Origin: RYN-230 sp963834705 | Lineage (GTDB): Bacteria; Actinomycetota; Actinomycetes; Streptosporangiales; Streptosporangiaceae | DNA length: 64,000 nucleotides | NCBI GenBank assembly: GCA_963834705.1 | Contig: CAWICV010000001.1 | Span: forward strand, 124,001-188,000 | Direction of reading: 5' to 3' | Shown: piece after piece, positions 24,690-32,110 of the stretch | How the letters are laid out: each line of letters opens with the position of its first letter | How positions within the stretch are numbered: the first letter of the stretch is position 1 | Position numbers and translations under genes: made by a program | The notes under the pieces: generated by a model | Seen by the model: the letters and a program-made list of their open reading frames with translations, nothing else | Told to the model about the DNA's origin: nothing | The model's database searches: none

Positions 24690-25895
24690 ATGTCGTATGA
24701 CGTGGCTGCCGTGCGCGCTGGTTACCCCGCCCTGGCCGACGGTTTCGGGTACCTGGACGGCGCGGCGGGCACTCAGGTCCCGGCGGCGGTGCTGGACGCG
24801 ATCGGCGCCGCGTACCGGTCCGGGCTGGGCAACGCCGGGGGCCGGTTCCCGGCCAGCCAGCGGTCCAGCGCAATCATCGCCGAGTGCCGTCAGGCCGTCG
24901 CCGATCTGACCGGCGGTGACCCGGCTGGGGTCATCCTGGGGCCGAACATGACCACGCTCACCTACCGGCTGGCCGGCACGCTGGCCCGGGACTGGGGCCC
25001 GGGCGACGAGGTCGTGGTGTCCCGGCTGGACCACGACGCCAACGTGCGGCCGTGGGTGCAGTCCGCTGAGCGGGCCGGGGCCACGGTGCGCTGGGCCGAG
25101 GTGGACGCCTCCACCGGGGAACTGCCGGCCGGGCAGTACGCCGGGCTGCTGTCCGAACGCACCCGGCTGGTCGCGGTGACCGCGGCCAGCAACGTGCTCG
25201 GCACCCGGCCGGACCTGCCCGCGATCACCGCCGCGGCCCGGGCGGCCGGCGCGCTCAGCTACGTGGACGGCGTGCACGCCACGCCGCACATTCCGGTCAA
25301 CGTGGCCGCGCTGGGCGCGGACTTCTACGCCACCAGCGCCTACAAGTGGTCCGGCCCGCACGTCGGCGCGGTGATCGCCAGCCCGGCGCTGCTCAGCACG
25401 CTGCACCCGGACAAGCTGATCCCCTCGCCGGACACGCTGCCGGACCGGTTCGAGCGGGGCACCCCGCCGTTCGCCGACCTGGCCGGGGTCACCGCCGCCG
25501 TGGACCACCTGGCCCAGCTCGGCGCGCCCGGGCCGGGCAGCCGCCGGGAACGGCTGCTGGCCTCGATGGCCGCGGTGGAAGCGTACGAACAGGAGCTGTT
25601 CGCGGTCCTGCTGGATGGGCTGGCCGGGATGAGCCAGGTGACCACGTACGGCCAGGCGGCCAGCCGTACCCCGACGGCGTATTTCACCGTGGCCAGGCAC
25701 ACCCCGGACGAGGTGGCCCAGTTCCTGGCCGCCCGGCAGGTGAACGTGTGGGCCGGGCACAACTACGCCTGGGAGCTGACCGGCGCGCTTGGCCTGCGCG
25801 ACCGCGGTAGCGCGGTGCGGGCCGGCCTGGTGCACTACAACGACCGGTCCGACGTGGACCGGCTGCTCGCCGCGCTGGCCGAGCTAACCGGCTGA
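24690..25895 (+). CDS. Cysteine desulfurase-like PLP enzyme
   Basis: 401 residues from ATG 24690 with GGAAGGA upstream. Fold-type I aminotransferase class V: YLDGAAGTQVP at the N-terminus, LDHDANVRPWV, SYVDGVHATPHIPV with the PLP-contacting Asp and His, and the Schiff-base Lys in TSAYKWSGPHVG. It belongs to the cysteine-desulfurase-like family typified by TIGR01976. A reactive-loop Cys of true IscS/SufS enzymes is not obvious, so sulfur transfer is unproven. It could act on cysteine or a related amino acid. Confidence 0.85.
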   Translation: MSYDVAAVRAGYPALADGFGYLDGAAGTQVPAAVLDAIGAAYRSGLGNAGGRFPASQRSSAIIAECRQAVADLTGGDPAGVILGPNMTTLTYRLAGTLARDWGPGDEVVVSRLDHDANVRPWVQSAERAGATVRWAEVDASTGELPAGQYAGLLSERTRLVAVTAASNVLGTRPDLPAITAAARAAGALSYVDGVHATPHIPVNVAALGADFYATSAYKWSGPHVGAVIASPALLSTLHPDKLIPSPDTLPDRFERGTPPFADLAGVTAAVDHLAQLGAPGPGSRRERLLASMAAVEAYEQELFAVLLDGLAGMSQVTTYGQAASRTPTAYFTVARHTPDEVAQFLAARQVNVWAGHNYAWELTGALGLRDRGSAVRAGLVHYNDRSDVDRLLAALAELTG

Positions 25896-25905
25896 GCCGG
25901 CCAGG

Positions 25906-26364
25906 CTAACCGGCCGGGCTGGCCGCGACGTCCGCGAACGCGTAGCGGTAGAACCGGGTCTCCCGGGACTTGAAGCCGACCCGCTCGTACAGCCGGCCCG
26001 CTGCCTCCCGGGACGCCCGCGAGGTCAGGTCCACGGTGCGGGCGCCGGCCGCGTCGGCCAGCCGCAGCGCCGCCGTGGTCAGCGCTTCGCCGATGCCCTG
26101 GCCGCGGGCGGCTTCATCGACGACGACGTCCTCGATCCAGGCCCGGATCCCGGTCGGGATAGGGAACACGACCAGCGACAGTGTGCCGGCGATCCGGCCA
26201 TCAGCCCGGGCGACGAGCACCGTGGTGGCGTCCGAGCCCACCATCCGCTGCAGTGCCGCCCGGTCGAGCGGCGGCGCGCTGCGGGACAGCTGGGGCAGCA
26301 GCCGGTTGAACGTCACAACGACCTCGTCGGTCACTTCACGTAGCACTTCGACGCGCACAGTCAC
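25906..26364 (-). CDS. GNAT N-acetyltransferase
   Basis: 152 residues. Acetyl-CoA motif A in VVVDEAARGQGIGEALTTAA, preceded by the VARADGRIAGTLSLVVFP strand, and followed by DLTSRASREAAGRLYERVGF: the standard single-domain GNAT layout. A leaderless start is likely, with TAGGCT 6 nt before GTG 26364. It is convergent with the desulfurase-like gene (10-bp gap). The acceptor is not predictable. Confidence 0.88.
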   Translation of the reverse strand: MTVRVEVLREVTDEVVVTFNRLLPQLSRSAPPLDRAALQRMVGSDATTVLVARADGRIAGTLSLVVFPIPTGIRAWIEDVVVDEAARGQGIGEALTTAALRLADAAGARTVDLTSRASREAAGRLYERVGFKSRETRFYRYAFADVAASPAG

Positions 26365-26370
26365 GAACGT

Positions 26371-26376
26371 AGCCTA
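26371..26376 (-). promoter_or_regulatory. -10 box TAGGCT, leaderless
   Basis: Minus strand, 6 nt before GTG 26364. Confidence 0.55.
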
Positions 26377-26546
26377 TCTTTTCGCGTCTCCGGGGGCGCT
26401 TTGCAGGCTCTGCTTCCGTCCGCCGCGAGGGGGGCGCCTTCAAGTCTCCTTTGGCGCGGGGCGCCCGTCTTCCTCCTCACTCGCCGGGGCGGCGGCGCCG
26501 GGTGCCTGGCTCGTCGGTCCGGCGGCGCGGCACCCTTCCGGCGTGC

Positions 26547-27179
26547 GTGAGATCATTGACAGGGTTGAATCTGCTGACTCAGCTTTCCGTTTCCTCGCCA
26601 GTGTCATACCTGGTGGCCTTCGCGGTGCCGGCGCTGGACGCGGTGCTGCCGGTGCTGCCCAGCGAGACCGTGGTGATCGCGCTCGGCGTGGCCACCGCGG
26701 GCCGCGCTGACCCGCGGATCGGGGTGCTGGTCGCGCTGGCCGCCTGCGGCGCGTTCGCCGGCGACAACCTGTGCTACTTCCTCGGCCGCCGGTTCGCCCC
26801 GTTCGCCGAGCGCCGGCTGTTCGCCGGGAAACGAGGCGCGCGCACCCGGGCCTGGGCCGACCAGGCGCTGCGCCGGTTCGGCGCCAGGATCATCGTGGTC
26901 TGCCGGTTCATCCCGGGCGGCCGTACCGCGGTGACGTTCACCTGCGGCGTCGTCGGGTACCCGTGGCGCCGGTTCGCGGTGGCCACGGTGTGCGCCGGGA
27001 TCATCTGGGCCTGCTACGCGTTCTTCCTCGGGCGGCTGGGCGGCAAGGCGTTCGAGGACCGGCCGTGGCTGGGCTTCGTGCTCGCGTTCGGCGTGGCCGT
27101 GGGCGTCAGCGCCGTGGTGGAACTGCTCCGCCGGACCCGGCCCTGGCGGGTGCTAGGCCGGCTGCGCCGACCGGGGTGA
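26547..27179 (+). CDS. DedA-family membrane protein
   Basis: About 210 residues from GTG 26547; TTG 26556 or 26565 are alternatives and no strong ribosome-binding site decides. Multi-pass. VLPSETVVIALG near the N-terminus, GDNLCYFLGRRFAP, and the hallmark CRFIPGGRTAVTFTCGVVGY motif with conserved Arg and Gly residues. DedA proteins are implicated in lipid (undecaprenyl phosphate or phospholipid) recycling across the membrane. The 3' end overlaps the convergent NAD(P)-binding gene by 27 bp. Confidence 0.87.
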   Translation: MRSLTGLNLLTQLSVSSPVSYLVAFAVPALDAVLPVLPSETVVIALGVATAGRADPRIGVLVALAACGAFAGDNLCYFLGRRFAPFAERRLFAGKRGARTRAWADQALRRFGARIIVVCRFIPGGRTAVTFTCGVVGYPWRRFAVATVCAGIIWACYAFFLGRLGGKAFEDRPWLGFVLAFGVAVGVSAVVELLRRTRPWRVLGRLRRPG

Positions 27180-27917
27180 GCTGGCCAGCCAGCCGGCGAA
27201 CGTCTGCGTGCCACGCAGCCCGGGTCCGGTGGGCAGCATGGCCCCGTCGGCCATGGCCCGGCCGGCCGCGCCCGGCACCCGCACCGGCAGCACCGGGCGG
27301 CGGCTGCCCCGGGCCCGGCTGAGCTGCCGGGCCAGGCCGGCCAGGTCGGCCTGCTCCGGCCCGGCCATCTCCGGCGCCATCCCGGCGGGCGGCCCGGCGG
27401 CCAGCGCGGCCAGCGCCGCGGCCACCTCGCACGCGGCCACCGGCTGGATCCGCATCCGCGGCACGACCAGCACCGGGCCGGGGATGCGGTCCAGCAGCTC
27501 CGGGATGAACTGGTGGAACTGGGTGGCCCGCATGATGCTGAACGGCATCCCGCTGCCGTGCACCAGCGCTTCCTGCGCCACCTTCCCCGTGTTGTACCCG
27601 CTGCTCATCCCCGGGCGGCCCGTCCCGACGATGGACAACACCACATGATGCCGAACGCCAGCACGGCGGGCTGCCGCCAGCAGGTTCCCGGTGCCCACGG
27701 TGAAGAACGCCACCGATTTGCGGCCGCTCAGCGCGGTCGTGTTGGTCACGTCGATCAGGGCGGCGGCGCCGTCCAGCGCGGCGTCCAGCCCGTCCCCGGT
27801 GATGACGTCGGCACCGGCCGACCGGGTGAGCACCACCGGCTCGTGCCCGGCCGCCCGCAGTTCGGCCACCACGTACCGGCCCACCAGGCCGGTCCCGCCG
27901 GCCACCGCTATCCGCAT
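27153..27917 (-). CDS. NAD(P)-binding, NmrA-like atypical SDR protein
   Basis: 254 residues. GGTGLVGRYV nucleotide-binding loop at residues 7-16; then LIDVTNTTAL, VVLSIVGTGRPG, a Y-x3-K pair in YNTGKVAQE and IMRATQFHQFIPELL: typical of NmrA-like epimerase/quinone-reductase relatives. GGAGG lies upstream of ATG 27917. A truncated sigma-factor gene begins 134 bp away, divergently; genes of this type often neighbour ECF sigma factors, so it may once have been its target. Confidence 0.85.
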   Translation of the reverse strand: MRIAVAGGTGLVGRYVVAELRAAGHEPVVLTRSAGADVITGDGLDAALDGAAALIDVTNTTALSGRKSVAFFTVGTGNLLAAARRAGVRHHVVLSIVGTGRPGMSSGYNTGKVAQEALVHGSGMPFSIMRATQFHQFIPELLDRIPGPVLVVPRMRIQPVAACEVAAALAALAAGPPAGMAPEMAGPEQADLAGLARQLSRARGSRRPVLPVRVPGAAGRAMADGAMLPTGPGLRGTQTFAGWLASSPRSAQPA

Positions 27918-28050
27918 GTTCCTGCCTCCGAGGTCTGGTCGTAACGTTCAGACGAGACGGCCCCTCGATCTGTGACACCGGTCCCTCTGTGACACGGGGG
28001 AACGTCCCGGCCGGGTCCTTCGTGCTTGGTAGGCGAAAGGAGGACAGCCG

Positions 28051-28200
28051 ATGGCAGAAGACCAGGCGGTAGCGGAGCTGGAGCGCTTCCTCACCGACCG
28101 GGCCGACCACCTGCTCCGGGCGGCGGTACTGCTGACCGGCAGCCGTGAGGCCAGCCAGGACCTGCTGCAGACCGCGCTGGAACGGCTGCTAAGACAGTAC
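28051..28200 (+). pseudogene. ECF sigma factor (SigE-family-like), truncated
   Basis: An intact start with AAAGGAGG upstream opens ERFLTDRADHLLRAAVLLTG, SREASQDLLQTALERLLRQY, the sigma2 N-terminus of SigE-family ECF factors. After about 50 codons similarity stops exactly where the terminator and the antisense end of the principal sigma gene begin. The rest of sigma2 and all of sigma4 are missing. An open frame runs on to 28413 but is antisense noise. Probably a deletion joined the two loci. Confidence 0.75.
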
Positions 28201-28237
28201 GCAAAAGACCCGGCCGGGGGGCGTACCCCCGGCCGGG
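28201..28237 (-). terminator. Rho-independent terminator of the principal-type sigma gene
   Basis: 12-bp perfect stem (28209-28220 with 28226-28237) and 5-nt loop, followed on the minus strand by TCTTTT. It starts 9 bp after the sigma stop codon. Confidence 0.88.
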
Positions 28238-28246
28238 CCCAAGTGC

Positions 28247-29608
28247 TTAGCTGGCGTAATCGAGCAGCGGCTGGGCGCGGCTCGGGTGCCGCAGCTTGGA
28301 CAGCGACTGCTTCTCCAGCTGCCGGATCCGCTCCCGGGTCAGGCCGAGCGCGCGGCCGATCTCATCCAGCGTGTGCGGGTTGCCGTCGTACAGGCCGAAC
28401 CGCATGGCCATGATGGTGGCTTCCCGCTGGGTCAGCCCGTCCAGCGCGTGCCGCAGCTGGTCCGCCATCAGCTGGCGGTCCACCAGCTCGGACGCCTCCG
28501 GCGCGTCCACGTCCTCGATCAGGTCGCCGATGCTGGTCTCGCCGTCCTCGCCGATGGTGGAGTCCAGGCTGATCGGCTGCCGGCTGGTGCGCAGCAGCTC
28601 CTCGATCTGGTCCGGGGTGCGGTCCAGCTCGACGGCCAGTTCCTCCGGGGTCGGCTCACGGCCGAGCCGCTGGTGCATGTCCCGCTCAACCCGGGACAGC
28701 TTGCTCAGCATCTCGAGCACGTGCACCGGCAGCCGGATGGTCCGGGCCGAGTCGGCGAAGCCACGCTGGATCGCCTGCCGGATCCACCACATCGCGTAGG
28801 TGGAGAACTTGTAGCCCTTGGTGTAGTCGAACTTCTCCACCGCGCGGATCAGCCCGAGGTTGCCCTCCTGCACCACGTCGAGCAGGGACAGCCCGCGGTC
28901 GCTGTACTTCTTGGCCACCGAGACCACCAGCCGCAGGTTGGCCTCCAGCATGTGCGCCTTGGCGCGCCTGCCGTCCTCAGCCACCTCTTCCAGGTCACGC
29001 CGGCAGGCCCCGGCCAGGTCGGGCTCGGTCTCCAGCTTGTGCTCGGCGAACAGGCCGGCCTCGATCCGCTTGGCCAGGTTCACCTCCTGCTCGGCGGTGA
29101 GCAGGCTGGTGCGCCCGATGGACTTGAGGTAGGTGTGCACCGAGTCACCCATGGCCGACGTCTGGTCATCCAGGTCTACTTCCGCCGACATGGGCTGGGC
29201 CAGGTCCGTGGGGCTCGGCTCCGCCAGGTCGGCGGCGCCCGCCTCGGCTGCCTCGTCCGCCACCGCATCCAGGGCGTCCGGCCTAGGCTCGTCGGTGGCT
29301 TCCGGCGATTCGGTGCGCTGTGCAGTCTTCATGTCCTCCGTGCCCGTCCGTACTCGCTGTGGGCCCGTGGTCCCTTGTGAACCAGTGCCCCCACTCGGCT
29401 CGTCACCCAGCCGCACCCCGGCTTCCGCCAGCTCACGGATGATCGACCTGCCTTCCGCCGGCGTAACGCCTGCGTCCCCGAAGGCCGCGCGCAGCTCGGT
29501 CAGCGACAGGTAACCCTGGCCGCGGCCAAGCTGGATCAGCTCGTCCACGCGCCGGGTCGCCTCGTCAGCCAGATCAGGCTCCCGCCTGGCGGTCGCACTC
29601 TTCGGCAT
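28247..29608 (-). CDS. sigA: Principal-type RNA polymerase sigma factor (RpoD/HrdB-like)
   Basis: 453 residues. Region 1.1 (VDELIQLGRGQGYLSLTELR), an acidic spacer, region 1.2 (DSVHTYLKSIGRTSLLTAEQ), region 2 (NLRLVVSVAKKYSDRGLSLL and YKFSTYAMWWIRQAIQRG), region 3, and region 4 with REATIMAMRFGL and the HTH TLDEIGRALGLTRERIRQLE. Region 1.1 and the full set of regions mark a group 1 or close group 2 factor directing housekeeping transcription. GGGAGGGA precedes ATG 29608. Monocistronic, with a strong terminator. Confidence 0.93.
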   Translation of the reverse strand: MPKSATARREPDLADEATRRVDELIQLGRGQGYLSLTELRAAFGDAGVTPAEGRSIIRELAEAGVRLGDEPSGGTGSQGTTGPQRVRTGTEDMKTAQRTESPEATDEPRPDALDAVADEAAEAGAADLAEPSPTDLAQPMSAEVDLDDQTSAMGDSVHTYLKSIGRTSLLTAEQEVNLAKRIEAGLFAEHKLETEPDLAGACRRDLEEVAEDGRRAKAHMLEANLRLVVSVAKKYSDRGLSLLDVVQEGNLGLIRAVEKFDYTKGYKFSTYAMWWIRQAIQRGFADSARTIRLPVHVLEMLSKLSRVERDMHQRLGREPTPEELAVELDRTPDQIEELLRTSRQPISLDSTIGEDGETSIGDLIEDVDAPEASELVDRQLMADQLRHALDGLTQREATIMAMRFGLYDGNPHTLDEIGRALGLTRERIRQLEKQSLSKLRHPSRAQPLLDYAS

Positions 29609-29825
29609 CGAGGTCCCTCCCTTCGTGGGCGTGCGTTACGCACGTTTCGGTCAGCACGTTTCCGTGGTTCGATGTGCTCTAGCGGTTCGCAGTTCTTGCT
29701 ACTGTGAAGCGCGGGCACTATCTAATAACGCTCGCTGGAGCCGATTGTTCCCGGCCGCGGCGTTCTGCCCGCATGCATATGCGCCAGCCGATCTCCACGC
29801 GTGCTTAACGCCTGCACCCGCTGAC

Positions 29826-31025
29826 TCAGTTCCCGGCGGCTAGCTGGCGCAGCGCCTGCAGGTCCGGCTTGCCCGACCGGAGCAGCGGGATGGCCGGGAC
29901 CAGCACGATCGCCCGGGGCGCGGCGAAGTGGGGCAGCTTCTGGGCGGCCGCGGCGCGGAGCGCGGCCAGGCTGGGCGGGTCGGCCGGGTCGGCCGGGACC
30001 ACGATGGCGGTGACCAGTTCTCCCCACTCCGGGTCAGCCCGGCCGGTCACCGCGACCTCGCGCACCCCCGGGCAGCCGGCCAGCACCGCCGCGACCTCGT
30101 CGGCGGCCACCTTCTCGCCGCCGGTGTTGATCATCCCATCGGCCCGGCCACGCACCGTCAGCCGCCCGGTCCCGTCCAGGCTGCCCAGGTCGGAGGTGAC
30201 GAACCAGGGACCGTCCATGGTGGCCACGCTCAGCTCGGGCCGCCCCCGGTAGCCGGAGAACAGCACCGGCCCGGCCAGCTGGATCCGCCTGTCGGCCGCG
30301 ATCCGCACCGACACCCCGTCCAGCGGCCGCCCGTCGTACACGCATCCGCCGCAGGTCTCGGTCATCCCGTAGGTGGTGACCACCCGGGCACCCGCGGCCC
30401 GGGCCTCGGCCAGCAGGCCGTCTGGCACCGCGGCCCCGCCGAGCAGGATGCCGCGGAACGACGCCAGCGCGGCGGGGCCTTCCGGCTGATCCAGCAGATG
30501 CCGCACCTGGGTGGGTACCAGGGACACGTAGTCGCAGCCCGGCCCGGCCGCCGCGGCCGGGCTGTCCAGCCGGGGCGCGACGACCGGGCCGGTGCCGGCC
30601 AGCAGGGACCGGACGAACACCTGCAGCCCGGAGATGTGACTGGGCGGCAGGCAGGACAGCCAGCGCTGGCCTGGCCCGGCGCCCAGCCGGGCCAGGCTGG
30701 CCCCGGCCGAATGGCGCAGCGCCGCCGCACTCAGCTCGGCGCCCTTCGGCTCGCCGGTGGACCCCGAGGTGGCGATCACCACCGCCGTCCCCGGGGCCAG
30801 CGCGGCCGGGTTCGCCGGGGCCAGCCGCTCGGTGCCGGCCTCGGTTTCCAGGGTGTCCGGGCCGAGCGCGCGGAGCAGCGCGGCGACCTTATCCGGCGGC
30901 AGCCGCGGGTCCACCGGCAGGATCGCCGGGCCGGTGCCGTCCAGCGCGGCGGCCAGCACGTCGAGCAGTCGCCCGGCCTGCGCCGCGGCAGGCAGCAGGA
31001 CTGCGTGCAGGGGGCGGGGGCTCAT
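29826..31025 (-). CDS. menE: o-Succinylbenzoate-CoA ligase MenE
   Basis: 399 residues from ATG 31025, a leaderless start with TAACCT 7 nt upstream. ANL-family adenylating enzyme: P-loop VIATSGSTGEPKGAELS, VTTYGMTETCGG, WFVTSDLGSLD with the hinge Asp, GRADGMINTGGEKVA and the catalytic Lys in LRSGKPDL. It activates o-succinylbenzoate in menaquinone synthesis. It is divergent from menC and menD, which supports the assignment. Upstream in-frame codons to 31226 are not family-like. Confidence 0.92.
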   Translation of the reverse strand: MSPRPLHAVLLPAAAQAGRLLDVLAAALDGTGPAILPVDPRLPPDKVAALLRALGPDTLETEAGTERLAPANPAALAPGTAVVIATSGSTGEPKGAELSAAALRHSAGASLARLGAGPGQRWLSCLPPSHISGLQVFVRSLLAGTGPVVAPRLDSPAAAAGPGCDYVSLVPTQVRHLLDQPEGPAALASFRGILLGGAAVPDGLLAEARAAGARVVTTYGMTETCGGCVYDGRPLDGVSVRIAADRRIQLAGPVLFSGYRGRPELSVATMDGPWFVTSDLGSLDGTGRLTVRGRADGMINTGGEKVAADEVAAVLAGCPGVREVAVTGRADPEWGELVTAIVVPADPADPPSLAALRAAAAQKLPHFAAPRAIVLVPAIPLLRSGKPDLQALRQLAAGN

Positions 31026-31032
31026 CGACGTA

Positions 31033-31038
31033 AGGTTA
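31033..31038 (-). promoter_or_regulatory. -10 box TAACCT, leaderless menE promoter
   Basis: Minus strand, 7 nt before ATG 31025. Confidence 0.55.
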
Positions 31039-31134
31039 TCCGGCAGATCTGGCCGCGCACCGGGTGGGCGGCCCAGTCGAGCGCCACCCGGTCCATGGGT
31101 TGCGCCGGATGGCGCGAGGTTCGAAGGAGACACA

Positions 31135-32110
31135 GTGCGGAGCGAGGTTGCGGCCCGGGTGGACGCCGCGCTGGGTGGGCTGCGCGCGTTCGCCATCCCG
31201 ATGCGCACCCGCTTCCGCGGCATCACGGTCCGCGAGGGTGCGCTGATCGAGGGGCCAGGCCTGGGCCGAGTTCTCCCCGTTCGCCGAGTACGGCCCGCGG
31301 GAGTGTGCCCGCTGGCTGGCCTGTGCGCTGGAGGCGGCCTGGGACGGCTGGCCCGCGCCGCGCCGCGATCAGGTGCCGGTCAACGTGACCGTGCCCGCGG
31401 TCGGGCCGGAGCAGGCGCACCGCATCGTGGCCGCCTCGGGCTGCCGGACCGCCAAGGTCAAGGTGGCCGAGCGCGGCCAGCCGGCCAGCGCGGACCTCGC
31501 CCGGGTCGAGGCGGTCCGGGATGCGCTGGGTCCCGGCGGCTGGATCCGGGTGGACGCCAATGGCGGCTGGGACGTGGACACGGCGGCCCGTATGCTCGGC
31601 GAGCTGTCCCGGTCCGGCCTGGAATACGCCGAGCAGCCGTGCCCAACCCTGGACGAGCTGGCCGCGCTGCGCAAGCGGGTAAACGTGCCGGTCGCCGCCG
31701 ACGAGTCGATCCGCCGGGCCGAGGACCCGATCGCGGTGCGGGCCGCGGGCGCGGCCGACATCGTGGTGCTGAAGGTGCAGCCGCTGGGCGGGGTGCGCGG
31801 CGCACTGCGCATCGCCGAGGCCTGCGGGCTGCCCGTGGTGGTGTCCAGCGCGGTCGAGTCCTCGATCGGCCTGGCCGCCGGGGTGGCGCTGGCCGCGGCC
31901 CTGCCCGAGCTGCGCTATGCCTGCGGCCTGGCCACGATGAGCCTGCTCACCGGCGACGTCACCAGCCAGCCACTGGCCGAGCGGGACGGCACGCTGCCGG
32001 TTCGCCGCCCCGCCGCCGACGCCAGCCGGCTGGCGGACTGGCAGGCCGACCCCGGGCCGTGGCGGGCCCGGGTGGCGGCGGCCGCCGAGTTCCTCGCCAG
32101 GCGCCGGTGA
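31135..32110 (+). CDS. menC: o-Succinylbenzoate synthase MenC, with a frameshift as read
   Basis: GTG 31135 with GAAGGAGA upstream opens AFAIPMRTRFRGITVREGAL, the enolase-superfamily N-terminus. At about 31252-31260 the expected WAEFSPFAEYGPRECARWL is in the next frame (+1), and everything after it to 32110 is intact: AKVKVAE (Lys pair), RVDANGGW, EYAEQPC, VAADESI metal ligands and VLKVQPLGG. Active-site residues are therefore all present but split over two frames. It either is a sequencing error, a recent mutation or, less likely, recoding. It overlaps menD (GTGA). Confidence 0.85.

Noticed and set aside
24390..25835. Minus-strand open frame antisense to the desulfurase-like gene.
   Set aside because: Shadow of a gene with clear PLP-enzyme motifs.
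28209..28237. Member of the palindromic repeat family.
   Set aside because: It has G-run/C-run pairing but continues as CCGGCCGGG with a T-run on the sigma gene strand; it is a terminator and lacks the GATCGCCGC part of the family.
28200..28413. C-terminal half of the 120-codon sigma-like open frame.
   Set aside because: Antisense to the end of the principal sigma gene; the sequence is not sigma-like after codon 50.
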